A DNA stretch of 64,000 nucleotides from Phycisphaerales bacterium (lineage in GTDB: Bacteria > Planctomycetota > Phycisphaerae > Phycisphaerales > SM1A02): the NCBI GenBank assembly GCA_029242715.1, contig JAQWTL010000020.1, forward strand, positions 434,001-498,000, read 5' to 3'. The notes below the pieces were generated by a model. It searched no databases. It saw only the letters and a program-made list of their open reading frames with translations, and was not told where the DNA came from. Of the stretch, positions 7,783 to 17,480 are shown one piece after another (the first letter of the stretch is position 1; the number at the start of each line of letters is the position of its first letter). Position numbers and translations under genes: made by a program.

Positions 7783-9618
7783 CTACTCCACAGTGACGCT
7801 CTTGGCGAGATTACGAGGCTTGTCCACGTCATGCCCTCGCAACAAAGTTGCGTGGTAGGCCAACAGTTGCAGAGGTACTACGGTCAGAAGCGGCTGCAAG
7901 GGCTCGGGAACATCCGGCACGTAGAACACATCCTCACAGATCTTTCGAATCGAATCGTCACCCTGGGTTGCCACGGCAATCACATGGCCCCCGCGAGATC
8001 GAACCTCCTCGATGTTGGAACGCACCTTCTCGTATTGACTGCTGCGAGTGGCGACCACCACAACGGGCATCCCCTCGTCAATCAGCGCAATCGGCCCATG
8101 TTTCATCTCGGCCGCGGGCATGCCCTCTGCATGGATGTAGGAGATCTCCTTGAGCTTGAGAGCCCCTTCCAACGCGACCGGGTAATTCACTCCACGTCCC
8201 AGGAACAACCAGTTTTCACGATGCACATACTTGGCCACGACCTGAGCGATCTGATCACTCTGTTCCAACACGCTCTCAACATGCCCTGGAACAGCCTCCA
8301 GGTTTTTCAGGATCATGCCGGCATCTGTTGGTGACAGGAATCGGCGGCGACCAAGCCACACAGCCAGCATGACTGAAGCCGTCACCTGACCCAGGAAAGC
8401 CTTGGTCGAAGCCACACCGATCTCCGGACCGACCCTCAGGTATACGCCTGCATCAGAGTCACGTGTAATGGTGGAACCCACAACGTTGACCAGGCCAAGT
8501 GTCCGAGCCCCTTTTCGTGCTGCCTCACGAAGGCCCGCATGTGTATCTGCTGTTTCCCCCGACTGGCTGATGGCCACGACAACCGTCCCGTCCTCAATGA
8601 TCGGGTTGCGGTATCGGAATTCACTTGCAAAATCTGCACGGCTCGGGATCTTGGCAAGATCCTCGACCAAGTGGGCGGCAATCATGCCTGCGTGCAAGGC
8701 TGTTCCCTGTCCAAGGAACACGACTCGACGCGTTCGACCAAATTCGCGTGCAAACTCGGCCAGTCCACCCAGGACAACACGCCCCTCACTTGGTGCCAGC
8801 CGACCTTTCAGGCATCGACGAATCGCATCTGGCTGCTCATGGATTTCCTTGAGCATGTAATGGGGATACTTGCCAAGCTCGATCTGCTCAAGGTCAACCT
8901 CAAGCTCCCGCATCTGCGGGGTGATGGTGACGTTATCAAGTGTCGATGTCCTGAAGGCATCGGTGGTCAGTCGAGCAATCGTGTGGTCGTCCAGATCGAT
9001 GGCTTGATTTGTGTGCGCAACAATCGCACTGGCATCAGAGGCCACGATGTACTCGTTGCGACCGACGCCAATCATCAAGGGAGAACCCTTGCGAGCAGCA
9101 ATCAAGACACCAGGCTCCTTGGCACATATCACGGCAATGGCATACGCGCCGGTCACTTCCTTGAGTGCCTGGCGAACACTGGCCTCAATGTCACCCTTGT
9201 AGAAATGCCCGATGAGATGGGCCAGCACCTCGGTATCCGTATCAGAGCTGAACGTGTGCCCCTGCTCAGTCAGATAGGTCTTCAAGGCCTCATAGTTTTC
9301 GATGATCCCGTTATGGACGATCACGATTCCATGACCGCTGTCTGGATCATCCTGGTGCGGATGTGCATTACGCTCGCTTGGCTCGCCATGGGTTGCCCAA
9401 CGGGTGTGGGCAATGCCTGTACAGCCGTTGTAGCGGTCATCGGAGGCTACCTGCTCCTCCAGGACCCTCACCCGACCTGCGGTCTTGGAGAGCTGCAGGC
9501 CCCCATTGAGCAGGGCGATCCCAGCGGAGTCATAACCCCGGTACTCAAGCCGCTTCAGGCCCTCCAGAAGAAGGTCCCGGGCAGGCTTTTCTCCAACATA
9601 TGCAACGATTCCACACAT
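7783..9618 (-). CDS. glmS: Glutamine-fructose-6-phosphate aminotransferase (isomerizing)
   Basis: A 611-residue enzyme making glucosamine-6-phosphate, the first step toward UDP-GlcNAc, peptidoglycan and lipopolysaccharide. The N-terminal Cys2 of MCGIVAYVG is the class II amidotransferase nucleophile, followed by HTRWATHGEPSERNAHPH. The two SIS isomerase domains contain SQSGETADT and GRGVNYPVALEGALKLKEISYIHAEG, and the C-terminal tail ends KSVTVE as expected. No glmS ribozyme space exists: rarA starts divergently only 54 bases away. Confidence 0.98.
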   Translation of the reverse strand: MCGIVAYVGEKPARDLLLEGLKRLEYRGYDSAGIALLNGGLQLSKTAGRVRVLEEQVASDDRYNGCTGIAHTRWATHGEPSERNAHPHQDDPDSGHGIVIVHNGIIENYEALKTYLTEQGHTFSSDTDTEVLAHLIGHFYKGDIEASVRQALKEVTGAYAIAVICAKEPGVLIAARKGSPLMIGVGRNEYIVASDASAIVAHTNQAIDLDDHTIARLTTDAFRTSTLDNVTITPQMRELEVDLEQIELGKYPHYMLKEIHEQPDAIRRCLKGRLAPSEGRVVLGGLAEFAREFGRTRRVVFLGQGTALHAGMIAAHLVEDLAKIPSRADFASEFRYRNPIIEDGTVVVAISQSGETADTHAGLREAARKGARTLGLVNVVGSTITRDSDAGVYLRVGPEIGVASTKAFLGQVTASVMLAVWLGRRRFLSPTDAGMILKNLEAVPGHVESVLEQSDQIAQVVAKYVHRENWLFLGRGVNYPVALEGALKLKEISYIHAEGMPAAEMKHGPIALIDEGMPVVVVATRSSQYEKVRSNIEEVRSRGGHVIAVATQGDDSIRKICEDVFYVPDVPEPLQPLLTVVPLQLLAYHATLLRGHDVDKPRNLAKSVTVE

Positions 9619-9672
9619 GGATACGTGGGAAGTCTAGCCGAGTATCAGCCTCAGGCGACGTAGGATGTCCAC

Positions 9673-10980
9673 ATGGGTGATCTTTGGGCCCAGGAACGGG
9701 CTGACCGGTTATCGCAGGCCAAGCCTCTGGCTGACCGCATGCGACCTGCCACACTGGAAGAGGTCGTCGGCCAGGATGCTGTCGTGGGCCCTGAGACGTT
9801 GCTTCGCCGCATGATCCTGGCTGATCGCATGGGATCCGTCCTGCTGTGGGGTCCTCCAGGGACCGGCAAGACGACCATTGCATCCTTGATTGCCAATCAC
9901 ACTGGCAGACCCTTTGTCTCAGCGAATGCCTCCATGATCGGGGTCCGTGAAATCCGCGAGATCATTGATACTTCCCGCCGGCAACTGGAAGTGGGCAAGC
10001 CAGGAACCATTTTGTTTCTTGATGAGATTCACCGTTTCACCAGCAATCAGCAGGATGTCCTGCTGGGAGATGTCGAACGTGGTGTCTTGACACTGGTGGG
10101 TGCTACGACTGAAAACCCGTGGTATGCCGTCAATGCAGCATTAGCCAGCCGATCGACGGTGTTCCGCCTTGAGTCACTCAAAGAAGCGGACATCATCAAG
10201 ATCCTGAAACGGGCCATTCAGGAAGACTCCATTATCAAATCCAGGCAGCCCGTGATCGAAGACGAAGCACTCACCCAGTGGGCCAAGCTCTCCGATGGGG
10301 ATGTCCGCAGAGCCCTCAACGCCCTGGAGATCGCTGTACTTGGCCACGACCAGGCAGGACCAGCCATGATCGGTCCCAATGAAGCCCAGCAGTCAATCCA
10401 ATCAAAGGCCCTGCGGTATGACCGAGCCGGTGATGCCCACTACGACCACATCAGCGCATTGATCAAGTCGATCCGTGGCTCTGACCCCGATGCTGCCATT
10501 CACTGGCTTGCTGCCATGCTTGCCTCTGGTGAGGATCCTCGTTTCATCTGCCGAAGGCTTGCCATCCTGGCTTCTGAGGACATTGGCCTGGCCTCTCCCC
10601 AGGCGCTTCAGATGGCTTCAGCTGCCTGGCTGATCACCGAGAGAGTGGGCATGCCTGAGTGCCAACTGACACTCTCAGAGCTTGTGATCTACCTGGCAAC
10701 CTGCCCGAAATCCAACGCCTGTGCACAAGCGATCTGGACAGCCATGGCAGATGCTCAGGAAGGCAGAAGCATCCCCGTTCCGGAACATCTCCGAAGCGGA
10801 AAAGATCTCAGCCAGAACGTACCTGATGCGGCCTACATCAATCCCCACCATGATCCTGAGGCCAGCCAGACTCAGGACTACCTCGGAGTGCCGAAGGTCT
10901 ATTACCAACCGGGATTGGATGGTTTCGAATCCGAGATCAGTCGCAGGCTCCAGGAGGATCCGCCCTGTGATCCCGCATGA
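9673..10980 (+). CDS. rarA: Replication-associated recombination protein A (AAA+ ATPase)
   Basis: A 435-residue AAA+ protein of the RarA/MgsA/WRNIP1 family, related to clamp-loader and RuvB ATPases and acting at stalled replication forks. It shows RMRPATLEEVVGQ, Walker A GPPGTGKTT, Walker B ILFLDEIHRF, sensor VGATTENP and the arginine finger region ALASRSTVF. The C-terminal tetramerisation part includes RGSDPDAAIHWLAAML and SEDIGLASPQAL, and its late YLGVPKVYYQPG-like end is typical. The 3' end overlaps the formyl-THF cyclo-ligase gene by 14 bases. Confidence 0.96.
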   Translation: MGDLWAQERADRLSQAKPLADRMRPATLEEVVGQDAVVGPETLLRRMILADRMGSVLLWGPPGTGKTTIASLIANHTGRPFVSANASMIGVREIREIIDTSRRQLEVGKPGTILFLDEIHRFTSNQQDVLLGDVERGVLTLVGATTENPWYAVNAALASRSTVFRLESLKEADIIKILKRAIQEDSIIKSRQPVIEDEALTQWAKLSDGDVRRALNALEIAVLGHDQAGPAMIGPNEAQQSIQSKALRYDRAGDAHYDHISALIKSIRGSDPDAAIHWLAAMLASGEDPRFICRRLAILASEDIGLASPQALQMASAAWLITERVGMPECQLTLSELVIYLATCPKSNACAQAIWTAMADAQEGRSIPVPEHLRSGKDLSQNVPDAAYINPHHDPEASQTQDYLGVPKVYYQPGLDGFESEISRRLQEDPPCDPA

Positions 10981-11539
10981 GTCCAAGGCCCGGTTGCGTC
11001 AACAGGTCACAGGAACCCTGGGAGACATGACCGACCAGCAAAGGCAAACTGCTTCCCGGGCAGTGTGTGAGAAGCTGGTTGAATCCACCCGGGATCTGGC
11101 CGGCATCGTGCTTGGGTTCCTTCCACTACCCGAAGAGATCAACCTGGAGGCTTACCTCCAGATTCGCCTTGAAACTGGAGTGGCCGTCCCCATTGTGGAT
11201 TGGACGACGAAGGACATGCACCCCGGACGGTTGGATGGTTTAGGCCCTGACGACTTCAAACCCGATCGGCATGGCCTCCGTACACCTGCTCGAAACAATC
11301 CCATACCCCTGGATGACATTGAACTCGTTCTGGTGCCAGGCCTGGCCTTCGACAAGAGCTGTCGAAGGTTGGGGCGTGGCGGCGGCTTCTATGACCGCCT
11401 TCTGCCAAAGCTGCCAGTCAACACACGCACGATCGGCGTGTGCTTTGATGAGCAGGTCGTGAACTCTATTCCCATGGATTCCTGGGATCAGCCAGTGAAC
11501 CAGATCCTGACACCAACTCAGGCATTCACAACTCGGTGA
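10967..11539 (+). CDS. 5-formyltetrahydrofolate cyclo-ligase
   Basis: A 190-residue enzyme converting 5-formyl-THF with ATP to 5,10-methenyl-THF. The family motif LGRGGGFYDRLLPK, the LVLVPGLAFD strand and the early KARLRQQ helix are visible. I choose the GTG at 10967 because AGGAGG at 10952-10957 lies 9 bases upstream. This makes the gene overlap rarA by 14 bases and implies translational coupling. A longer frame into rarA exists but is coincidental. It converges with the L,D-transpeptidase gene 14 bases away. Confidence 0.93.
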   Translation: MIPHESKARLRQQVTGTLGDMTDQQRQTASRAVCEKLVESTRDLAGIVLGFLPLPEEINLEAYLQIRLETGVAVPIVDWTTKDMHPGRLDGLGPDDFKPDRHGLRTPARNNPIPLDDIELVLVPGLAFDKSCRRLGRGGGFYDRLLPKLPVNTRTIGVCFDEQVVNSIPMDSWDQPVNQILTPTQAFTTR

Positions 11540-11553
11540 GGCCCTGTTCGTGT

Positions 11554-12777
11554 TCAGTGATGTACATCAATGGTGCTGATGCCCTCAGCCATCACGGCGT
11601 AGATCATGTCGATCTCACCGTCTCGAAGGCGAACACATCCCATGGATGAATCGGTTCCGATGCTCTCTGGCTCAATCGTGCCATGAATTCCGAAACCACG
11701 TTCACCAACATTGGTGTCATCCATCCCGCGAAGACCCATCCAGTATTCGCCAATGGGATTCTCCGGATCGTCGGCTGGAAAGAACTGTCCTGTACGCGGA
11801 TTTGTCCAGGTTGGATTGACGAGCTTGCTGCCTTTACGCACTTGGAACCTCCCCAAGGGTGTAGAACTCATGGCACCCAGGCCGACGTCGTACGTTCTCA
11901 CAAAGGTACGCTCCGGCCCTTCACCCAGGTAAAGATCCAGTCTGTGGGTCCCTTTGTCAATCACGGCATGAAAAGGACCTCTCACGACCTTGATCTTCTG
12001 GCCGACCTGGATGTGCTCCGGCCGCTTCATTCCGTTGATCAACTGCAGGAGCCGCCAATCGATCTCGAGGTTCTCACTGCTGACAATCCGCGACAGCGAA
12101 TCACCCGGCTTCACTTGGTATTCCATGACCCATGGATCGTTGGAATAGATCTTTGGTCCGAATACGAGTTCGGCATTGATCATGCCCAGTAACTGCTTGG
12201 CATCAGCCACATTGGCTTGGGTCATCGCACCGCTGTCTACCGCCTGAGTCAACAGTGCTCTGGCTTCAACCAGTCGCCCCTCCCCGATGAGGCCCTCGGC
12301 CAACCCCATTGGGCCACCCCTGCCAGAATTCGTGACATTGGATTCCTGAGGCGATCCTGTCTCCACGATGTCTGTCATGCCAGTCGCTGGCGTGGTGTCC
12401 TCCTCAAGAACAACAACCTCCTCCACCGGTGCTTCCTGAGCAAATGCGGGTCGTGGAGCCAGAGGTTGCTCCTCAGGAATCCAGCGGGCAGACGTATCCG
12501 TTGCTCGCTCCAGTACGGGAGACTGTGACGTTGATCTTGCCGGCGTGGTCTTCGGTGGCGTGTTACTTGCAGCACGGCTCTTGACCGAAGCGGTTGCCAC
12601 CTGCCCTGTCACGCCCTTGCTTGCCGCAGACTCATCCCAGTCAATTGCCAGCCACGTAACCAAGCCTGCGATAACAAGCACCAGGAAAAGCAGGGCCGGC
12701 CCACGTCTTCGGCGACGGCGGCGGTACACGTAACGCCCGCGAACGGGACTTGATTGCATTTGGCTAGGGAGGGCCAT
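11554..12777 (-). CDS. LysM-domain L,D-transpeptidase (YkuD)
   Basis: A 407-residue envelope enzyme. A basic head (VYRRRRRRRG) and one membrane segment (about residues 27-45, LLFLVLVIAGLVTWLAI) anchor it with the bulk outside. A long low-complexity linker follows, then a helical repeat-like part (GLIGEGRLVEARALLTQAV), a LysM domain (YQVKPGDSLSRIV ... IQVGQKIKVV) and a YkuD domain. That domain ends with FGIHGT and the catalytic S-x-G-C-V-R motif SMGCVRLRDGEID. It should form 3-3 peptidoglycan crosslinks or attach proteins to the wall. AGGAG 7 bases before the ATG supports the start. Confidence 0.93.
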   Translation of the reverse strand: MALPSQMQSSPVRGRYVYRRRRRRRGPALLFLVLVIAGLVTWLAIDWDESAASKGVTGQVATASVKSRAASNTPPKTTPARSTSQSPVLERATDTSARWIPEEQPLAPRPAFAQEAPVEEVVVLEEDTTPATGMTDIVETGSPQESNVTNSGRGGPMGLAEGLIGEGRLVEARALLTQAVDSGAMTQANVADAKQLLGMINAELVFGPKIYSNDPWVMEYQVKPGDSLSRIVSSENLEIDWRLLQLINGMKRPEHIQVGQKIKVVRGPFHAVIDKGTHRLDLYLGEGPERTFVRTYDVGLGAMSSTPLGRFQVRKGSKLVNPTWTNPRTGQFFPADDPENPIGEYWMGLRGMDDTNVGERGFGIHGTIEPESIGTDSSMGCVRLRDGEIDMIYAVMAEGISTIDVHH

Positions 12778-12923
12778 TCCAGAGCTCCTGAGTTTGGACA
12801 GGCGAAGTCTATACCGACCGGCCCACCTCGGTTACATCGACCACGATCCCTGTGGATCAACAGGGGAGAGCCGCCAGGAGGGTCCTGGGGGCGGATCAGC
12901 AGCCAGAGGCCAGAGGGCCCGAC

Positions 12924-14447
12924 CTAGAACATCAGTTGGAGTTGGCTTCGAATCAAGAACTGAGCGTGGTGGTTGTCTGGATCTGTCCGCCATCCACTCT
13001 GGTCAACCGTCATGAAGCCAGTAATCGGATCGAAAGACACACCGAAATCAGTGGTCCACTTCACGTCCTGGCCATCGATGTACCAGTTCACCCCAACAGT
13101 CAGGATTGAGACACCCTGAGTATCCAGAGGTGGCACGTCTTCAGGATCATTGAGTTCTTGGTTGAACGGGCCACCGATCTGATAGCGGGTATAGATCTCC
13201 CACTTTGGATCGACGTAGAAGCTGCCTTGGACCACAACACCCCAGTAATCAATGCTATCGACGACATTGCCGCCATCTGGATTGATCTGATGCTCGTAGA
13301 TGACGGATGCAAATGCTGAGGCGCCGCCAAAGTCAACTGAAAGATCTGCCGTGACCCCGTACAACTCCGCCTTGCTGAAGGTCGTCGTTCGATCACGCTC
13401 TTGCGACTGACCATGGCCTGCTACACCAAGCATCATGCCGAACTCTTCGTGAGTCGGACTGGTGAACTGCCTGAACTGTTCCCATTCACCGGCAATCAGC
13501 CATTCGAGTCGACCGGTACCAGCCCATTCCGTATCCAGACGATAGGCCGCCCATGGTGGAACGAGCACATCCGTATTGCGGAAGAAGAACACCGCAGAGC
13601 TTCCGTCCGTATAGGCAACCTGAGTACGGACTGGACCAAAGACCATGTCGAGCTCAATACCCTGAGATCGCCCAAGTCCCAAACGCATGTCCAGAAGCGA
13701 TCGGTCTACTGCCAGTTGCAGACCTTCATACACCAGGAATTCACGGGTAAAGGGAAGCTTGAACAGACCCGCCTTGACTGCAATGTTGTCAGTCAGACGC
13801 TGTCGAATCCAGCCTTCGTAGAGGCGTGTTCCAAATTCACGAGGATCTGCGACGTAGCCATAGGGATCAGTCCGCCCGAAACCCATTTCAATGAAGAAAT
13901 CGGTGTCACTGAAGACATAGCCACCAAGGTTGAATCGTGTGGTCGTGTTTTCAAATCCGTAACGCGTGCTGTCTTCGTCTCCAGCAGCCCCCTGGCTGCT
14001 GTCAAGAATGTTGACCATCAATCTGGTCTGCACAAGTGCGCCGATATTCAATCGGAATCGGCCATCAGCGCTTGCCAGGAAGAATCCGTCTGACCACCCC
14101 GCCATGAGACCACTTCCCATGAGGTTGGACCGTGTGTCTGCATCCGCCAGAACATCCTGGACAAGTTCCTTGATCTGTTCAGACCGTTGCTCGGTCAACC
14201 AGTCTCGAGTTGCCTCTGCATGGATGACATCAATTTCATCACGCATCAATTCGTTCTGAGCCTTGACCGCTTCAAGCTCACGCTTGATGTCGTTAATGTC
14301 ACTGACTGGTATCAGCACATGGGGCTCGGATTCTGATGTGGTGCCAGCTGTGTCATCAGAGACAGCTGGCACTGCAAGCAATGCGGCGATCAGAAGCGTA
14401 ATGAGACGCATCAGGACTTGATTCGAGGCAGCGGTTGACACCGACAT
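12924..14447 (-). CDS. Outer-membrane porin, phosphate-selective-like (paralogue 1)
   Basis: A 507-residue protein with a signal sequence (RLITLLIAALLAVPAVS), a short coiled coil (about residues 50-80), then a long region of alternating beta strands ending QLQLMF, the C-terminal Phe signature of outer-membrane barrels. The layout resembles OprP/OprO-type porins. After the coiled coil it contains DWLTEQRSE, VQDVLADADTR and DGFFLASADGRFRL, which are repeated almost word for word in the next gene. GGAG 8 bases upstream supports the ATG at 14447, although an ATG at 14411 would give a more standard signal peptide. The solute is unknown. Confidence 0.85.
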   Translation of the reverse strand: MSVSTAASNQVLMRLITLLIAALLAVPAVSDDTAGTTSESEPHVLIPVSDINDIKRELEAVKAQNELMRDEIDVIHAEATRDWLTEQRSEQIKELVQDVLADADTRSNLMGSGLMAGWSDGFFLASADGRFRLNIGALVQTRLMVNILDSSQGAAGDEDSTRYGFENTTTRFNLGGYVFSDTDFFIEMGFGRTDPYGYVADPREFGTRLYEGWIRQRLTDNIAVKAGLFKLPFTREFLVYEGLQLAVDRSLLDMRLGLGRSQGIELDMVFGPVRTQVAYTDGSSAVFFFRNTDVLVPPWAAYRLDTEWAGTGRLEWLIAGEWEQFRQFTSPTHEEFGMMLGVAGHGQSQERDRTTTFSKAELYGVTADLSVDFGGASAFASVIYEHQINPDGGNVVDSIDYWGVVVQGSFYVDPKWEIYTRYQIGGPFNQELNDPEDVPPLDTQGVSILTVGVNWYIDGQDVKWTTDFGVSFDPITGFMTVDQSGWRTDPDNHHAQFLIRSQLQLMF

Positions 14448-14548
14448 CCATGGGACTCCGAACGAGAAGCGGATCGGTCTGCTCCAGTGTATCCCGCGAC
14501 GCGTGACAAGGCGACGTCTACCCCCTCATCAGGGCATTTGTCGGATCA

Positions 14549-14588
14549 CAAAAAGAAAGACACCGGCCGACCCCGTAGGGTCGGCCGG
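14549..14588 (-). terminator. Intrinsic terminator of porin paralogue 2
   Basis: An 11-bp perfect stem, CCGGCCGACCC at 14563-14573 and GGGTCGGCCGG at 14578-14588, with loop CGTA. On the minus strand it is followed by a T-rich run (TGTCTTTCTTTTTG). It sits 38 bases after the stop of the upstream porin and should separate the two porin transcripts. Confidence 0.9.
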
Positions 14589-14626
14589 CGCGAACATCGA
14601 GAGTTGCAGCTGGGCTGCCAGCTAAC

Positions 14627-16435
14627 TCAGAAGAAGAGCTGCAGCTGCGTACGGAGCAGCCACTCACCACCATTGTCACCCGAGGGCAACCAGTTGGTGT
14701 AGCCATAACCAGAACCGAGTGCGACGACCTGGCTGAAGGACCAGCTCCAGTCGAGACTCAGCTTGGCATTGTTGCCAGCCATGTAGTAGTTGATACCCAT
14801 TGACACCATGTTGAGCTCGTCATCGCTCCCGTAGATCTGGGAGTAGGACGGGTCAAGCCACTGGTAGCGGCCATAAAGCTCAATGTCGTCTGTCAGGTAA
14901 GCACCACCGGAAACTTCCATGCCCCAAGGATTGTTGCTGGAAGATTCGCGGCTATCGCCAACGCTGACTGAGTACATCATGTTCCAGCCACCACCCTGCA
15001 CGGAGAGGTCACCAGTGACCTGCCAGTTGCTGCGGCTGCTGAAGGGGAACACACTGTCATCGGAGTCCAAGTAGGCAGCACCGACACCAGCCATGATGCC
15101 CATCTCCTCACCAGGAGGTGAGCTGATCTGGTTGAACTGGTCCCAGGTACCTGCGAAGAGGACCTCTGCACGACCCGAGAATGCATACTCGGCACCGTTT
15201 GTCCAGTATGGGGACTGCTCAGCGACTGCGAAGTTCTGAGTGGCATTGGAGTACATAGCGTTGACGCGGAACATGTCCGAATCCCACTTGACCTTGATGC
15301 CGTTAGTCAGATTGGTTGTTGCCCAGAAGTAGGTGTAAAGCGAACGCTCGATGGTCTGCTGATACTCAGCGTTGACCATGAAACCACGCATCACGTCGTA
15401 CTTCTGACGACCGATCTGGACACTGATCTCGTCATTGAACTTGATGCCACCATAGGCCCACTCAAGGATGCCATCAGAGATGCCGGGATTCGGCGTAGCT
15501 GCGGCAACCCCGTTGGGGTTGGTGATTGCACCAGCCAGCTGGGTGCTGACATTGTTGGTGTTGACGTTGTAAGGCGAGAAGTTGAGACGCATGTTGTAGT
15601 AGTAATCACCAGCGACGACACCAGAAAGGTTGATCGCTGCACGCGTTGTCTCAAAGCCGTCATTGGTGTGGTTGCCGTAATCAAACGGGAAACCAAAGCC
15701 CTGACTGAATGCACCAGGCTCGGCATATACAACCTGACCCGTAGGCATGGTGTAGTAACCGCCGACTGACCAAGCTTCGCCAGGGAGGGTGCCGCCGGGT
15801 ACAGGAGTCCAAGGTGGAGCAACGATGCCGTAAGGCACTGCACCTGGAATGTTGTAGGTCGGGGTCACCGGGGTTGGAAGAACGGTGCCGTCATACCCAG
15901 TACCTGTTCCGAAGACAGCGCCGTTGTAGGACGCGACTGGAACCGTATAGGGCGGGAAGGCCGGATAAATGTTGGAAGCGCCTGGATTGTTTGGCCAGTT
16001 TGGAGATGGGGAAAGAGTCCCAGTCGCCAGGGCGTTTGCGAATGCAGCGCCTTGGAGAGGGGTGTTCCTCGTCTCGTTACGGCTCAGGATCCAGCGATTC
16101 TGCAGGAGACCGTTTACACGGAGACTCCACTTGCCGTCAGAACTGGAGATGACGAAACCATCATCGTAGCCAGCTGACATGTTGGATCCCTGAAGGCTGG
16201 CGCGTGTGTCGGCATCAGCAAGAACGTCCTGGACGATCTCACGGATTTCCTCTGAACGCTGCTCAGTCAGCCAGTCGGCATCCTGTTGTGAAGAGAGCTC
16301 TGCAATTTTTGTCTCGGCTGCTTCAAGCCGAGCCTGCAGGTCCATATTGGCAGACGGTGTAGACGCAAATGCGGTACCCGTCAGCATGATTGTGGTGGCT
16401 CCGGTAAGGAGACCTACCTTCGTCGTCAGACTCAT
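14627..16435 (-). CDS. Outer-membrane porin (paralogue 2) with Pro/Gly/Tyr-rich insertion
   Basis: A 602-residue exported barrel protein. The signal peptide is MSLTTKVGLLTGATTIMLTGTAFA, followed by a coiled coil (LQARLEAAETKIAELSS). Then come the same DWLTEQRSE, VQDVLADADTR and DGFVISSSDGKWSLRVNG blocks as in its neighbour, and a beta-rich barrel ending LRTQLQLFF. Compared with paralogue 1 it has an insertion of roughly 120 residues (about 130-250) rich in Pro, Gly, Tyr and Asn, which could be an extracellular loop or plug. AGGAG 9 bases upstream supports the start. It has its own terminator, and an unusually structured leader lies upstream. Confidence 0.88.
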   Translation of the reverse strand: MSLTTKVGLLTGATTIMLTGTAFASTPSANMDLQARLEAAETKIAELSSQQDADWLTEQRSEEIREIVQDVLADADTRASLQGSNMSAGYDDGFVISSSDGKWSLRVNGLLQNRWILSRNETRNTPLQGAAFANALATGTLSPSPNWPNNPGASNIYPAFPPYTVPVASYNGAVFGTGTGYDGTVLPTPVTPTYNIPGAVPYGIVAPPWTPVPGGTLPGEAWSVGGYYTMPTGQVVYAEPGAFSQGFGFPFDYGNHTNDGFETTRAAINLSGVVAGDYYYNMRLNFSPYNVNTNNVSTQLAGAITNPNGVAAATPNPGISDGILEWAYGGIKFNDEISVQIGRQKYDVMRGFMVNAEYQQTIERSLYTYFWATTNLTNGIKVKWDSDMFRVNAMYSNATQNFAVAEQSPYWTNGAEYAFSGRAEVLFAGTWDQFNQISSPPGEEMGIMAGVGAAYLDSDDSVFPFSSRSNWQVTGDLSVQGGGWNMMYSVSVGDSRESSSNNPWGMEVSGGAYLTDDIELYGRYQWLDPSYSQIYGSDDELNMVSMGINYYMAGNNAKLSLDWSWSFSQVVALGSGYGYTNWLPSGDNGGEWLLRTQLQLFF

Positions 16436-16544
16436 CTGTCGACACTCCTAATCTCTCGAACGCATGGCCGATTCCAGCCCTAGCGCTCTCTCTGTTCGTG
16501 CCTCACTTGCGACACCCCGAGCCAACACGGCCCGGCACAAGTGG

Positions 16545-16592
16545 GATCTTCGCCTATCGGCCAACCTCGGCCGATTTGTTGAAGGCGAGATC
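16545..16592. promoter_or_regulatory. Nested inverted repeat upstream of porin 2
   Basis: The inner stem is ATCGGCC (16556-16562) with GGCCGAT (16569-16575) around a 6-base loop. The outer stem is GATCTTCGCCT (16545-16555) with AGGCGAGATC (16583-16592), with one unpaired base. A further CACTTG/CAAGTG pair lies at 16503-16508 and 16538-16543. On the minus strand this would be a folded leader about 110-160 bases before the porin start. It could be a structured 5' UTR, an operator, or part of a small RNA. Which of these applies cannot be decided here. Confidence 0.4.
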
Positions 16593-17480
16593 ATACCCAG
16601 TTGTCCAATTCACGCTACACCGGTGGGCTGAATCGCCGCATTTCTTCGGTCCTTTCCCAGGTCCGAGAACCAAAAACAAGGCCTAAAGCATTGAAAAAAA
16701 GGTGTTTATAGGCCTGCCCGGCAGAAATCTTCCAACTTCTTTCCTGACAACTAATCCACGCCGGTGCCCGCACAGACCCATCAGACGCACCCTATACCTC
16801 TGAAAACCGCCCTGGAGGCCTTCAGAGGCCTTTTTAGAAAGCTGAGAAAGAAGAAAATTATCTCTGGCGGGGCTGTGAAGGGCCAAAAAAGATCAGAGCT
16901 TTCGAAGCCGCCACGACCATTGGCCAAATGCAAGGATTGCTTTCCACCTGGCTCCCCTGGAAAGATTCGCTTTCCCATCCACCCCAAAGGCTGTTTCCTG
17001 CCGCCAACGCCAGTATTCACGCTTGAATCGGCCCTTATGGGCAATGACAAGCAGAAGCAGGCCCAGGCATCCTTCTATGACTCTTCTTGCAGAACTCATG
17101 AGGGGCCCTTCGCTCCAGGAAGCAAACCGATTCAACAGCGGTGCACTCCTATATATGGCTTGCTGCCCCGAACGTCCATGTCCTCCTGGCGGTTTTCCAT
17201 CCTCGAATAGCGTTGAGAGCCAGTAATTGGTGAATAGAAGAGCTGCACTGGCTGAATGCAACACGAACAAGCGGTGCACTGATCCAGGCTCGCTAACAGA
17301 AAACAACTTGCCTGATTGCATGCGCATCCACCACGCAGATGATCTACACGTCGACTGAGTGCTCACAGGCAACAACTGAAGCTGCTGATATAGAAACGAA
17401 AAAAACAAGGAAGAGGACTTGAGCCAGTCTTCCACGTGCGTTTACACTCAAACGAGGAAACAAACTTCCTGCATTCAATC
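16593..17480. other. Gene-free region with short repeats
   Basis: Between porin 2 (start 16435) and nuoH (end 17531) I see no convincing gene. The longest open frames (16893-17435 on minus, 16764-17210 on plus) overlap each other, lack ribosome sites and read as low-quality, Ser/Arg/Trp-rich protein with no motif. The palindrome AGGCCT occurs four times (16679, 16710, 16816, 16826). The last two form a small hairpin followed by TTTT. The 10-mer GCGGTGCACT occurs at 17138 and 17271. No tmRNA, RNase P or SRP RNA signature was recognised. Confidence 0.5.

Noticed and set aside
9619-9672. glmS ribozyme or riboswitch
   Set aside because: Only 54 bases separate glmS from divergent rarA, which is too short for the ribozyme, and no such core was recognised.
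10721-10966. Upstream extension of the formyl-THF cyclo-ligase frame
   Set aside because: It overlaps rarA completely. The AGGAGG-preceded GTG at 10967 gives a full-length enzyme.
16764-17210. 148-codon plus-strand frame in the same region
   Set aside because: Lys/Pro-rich, no start context, and contradicted by the opposite frame. It is best explained as chance.
16893-17435. 180-codon minus-strand frame in the gene-free region
   Set aside because: It has no ribosome site, overlaps an equally long frame on the other strand, and its translation is Ser/Arg/Trp-rich with no domain pattern.
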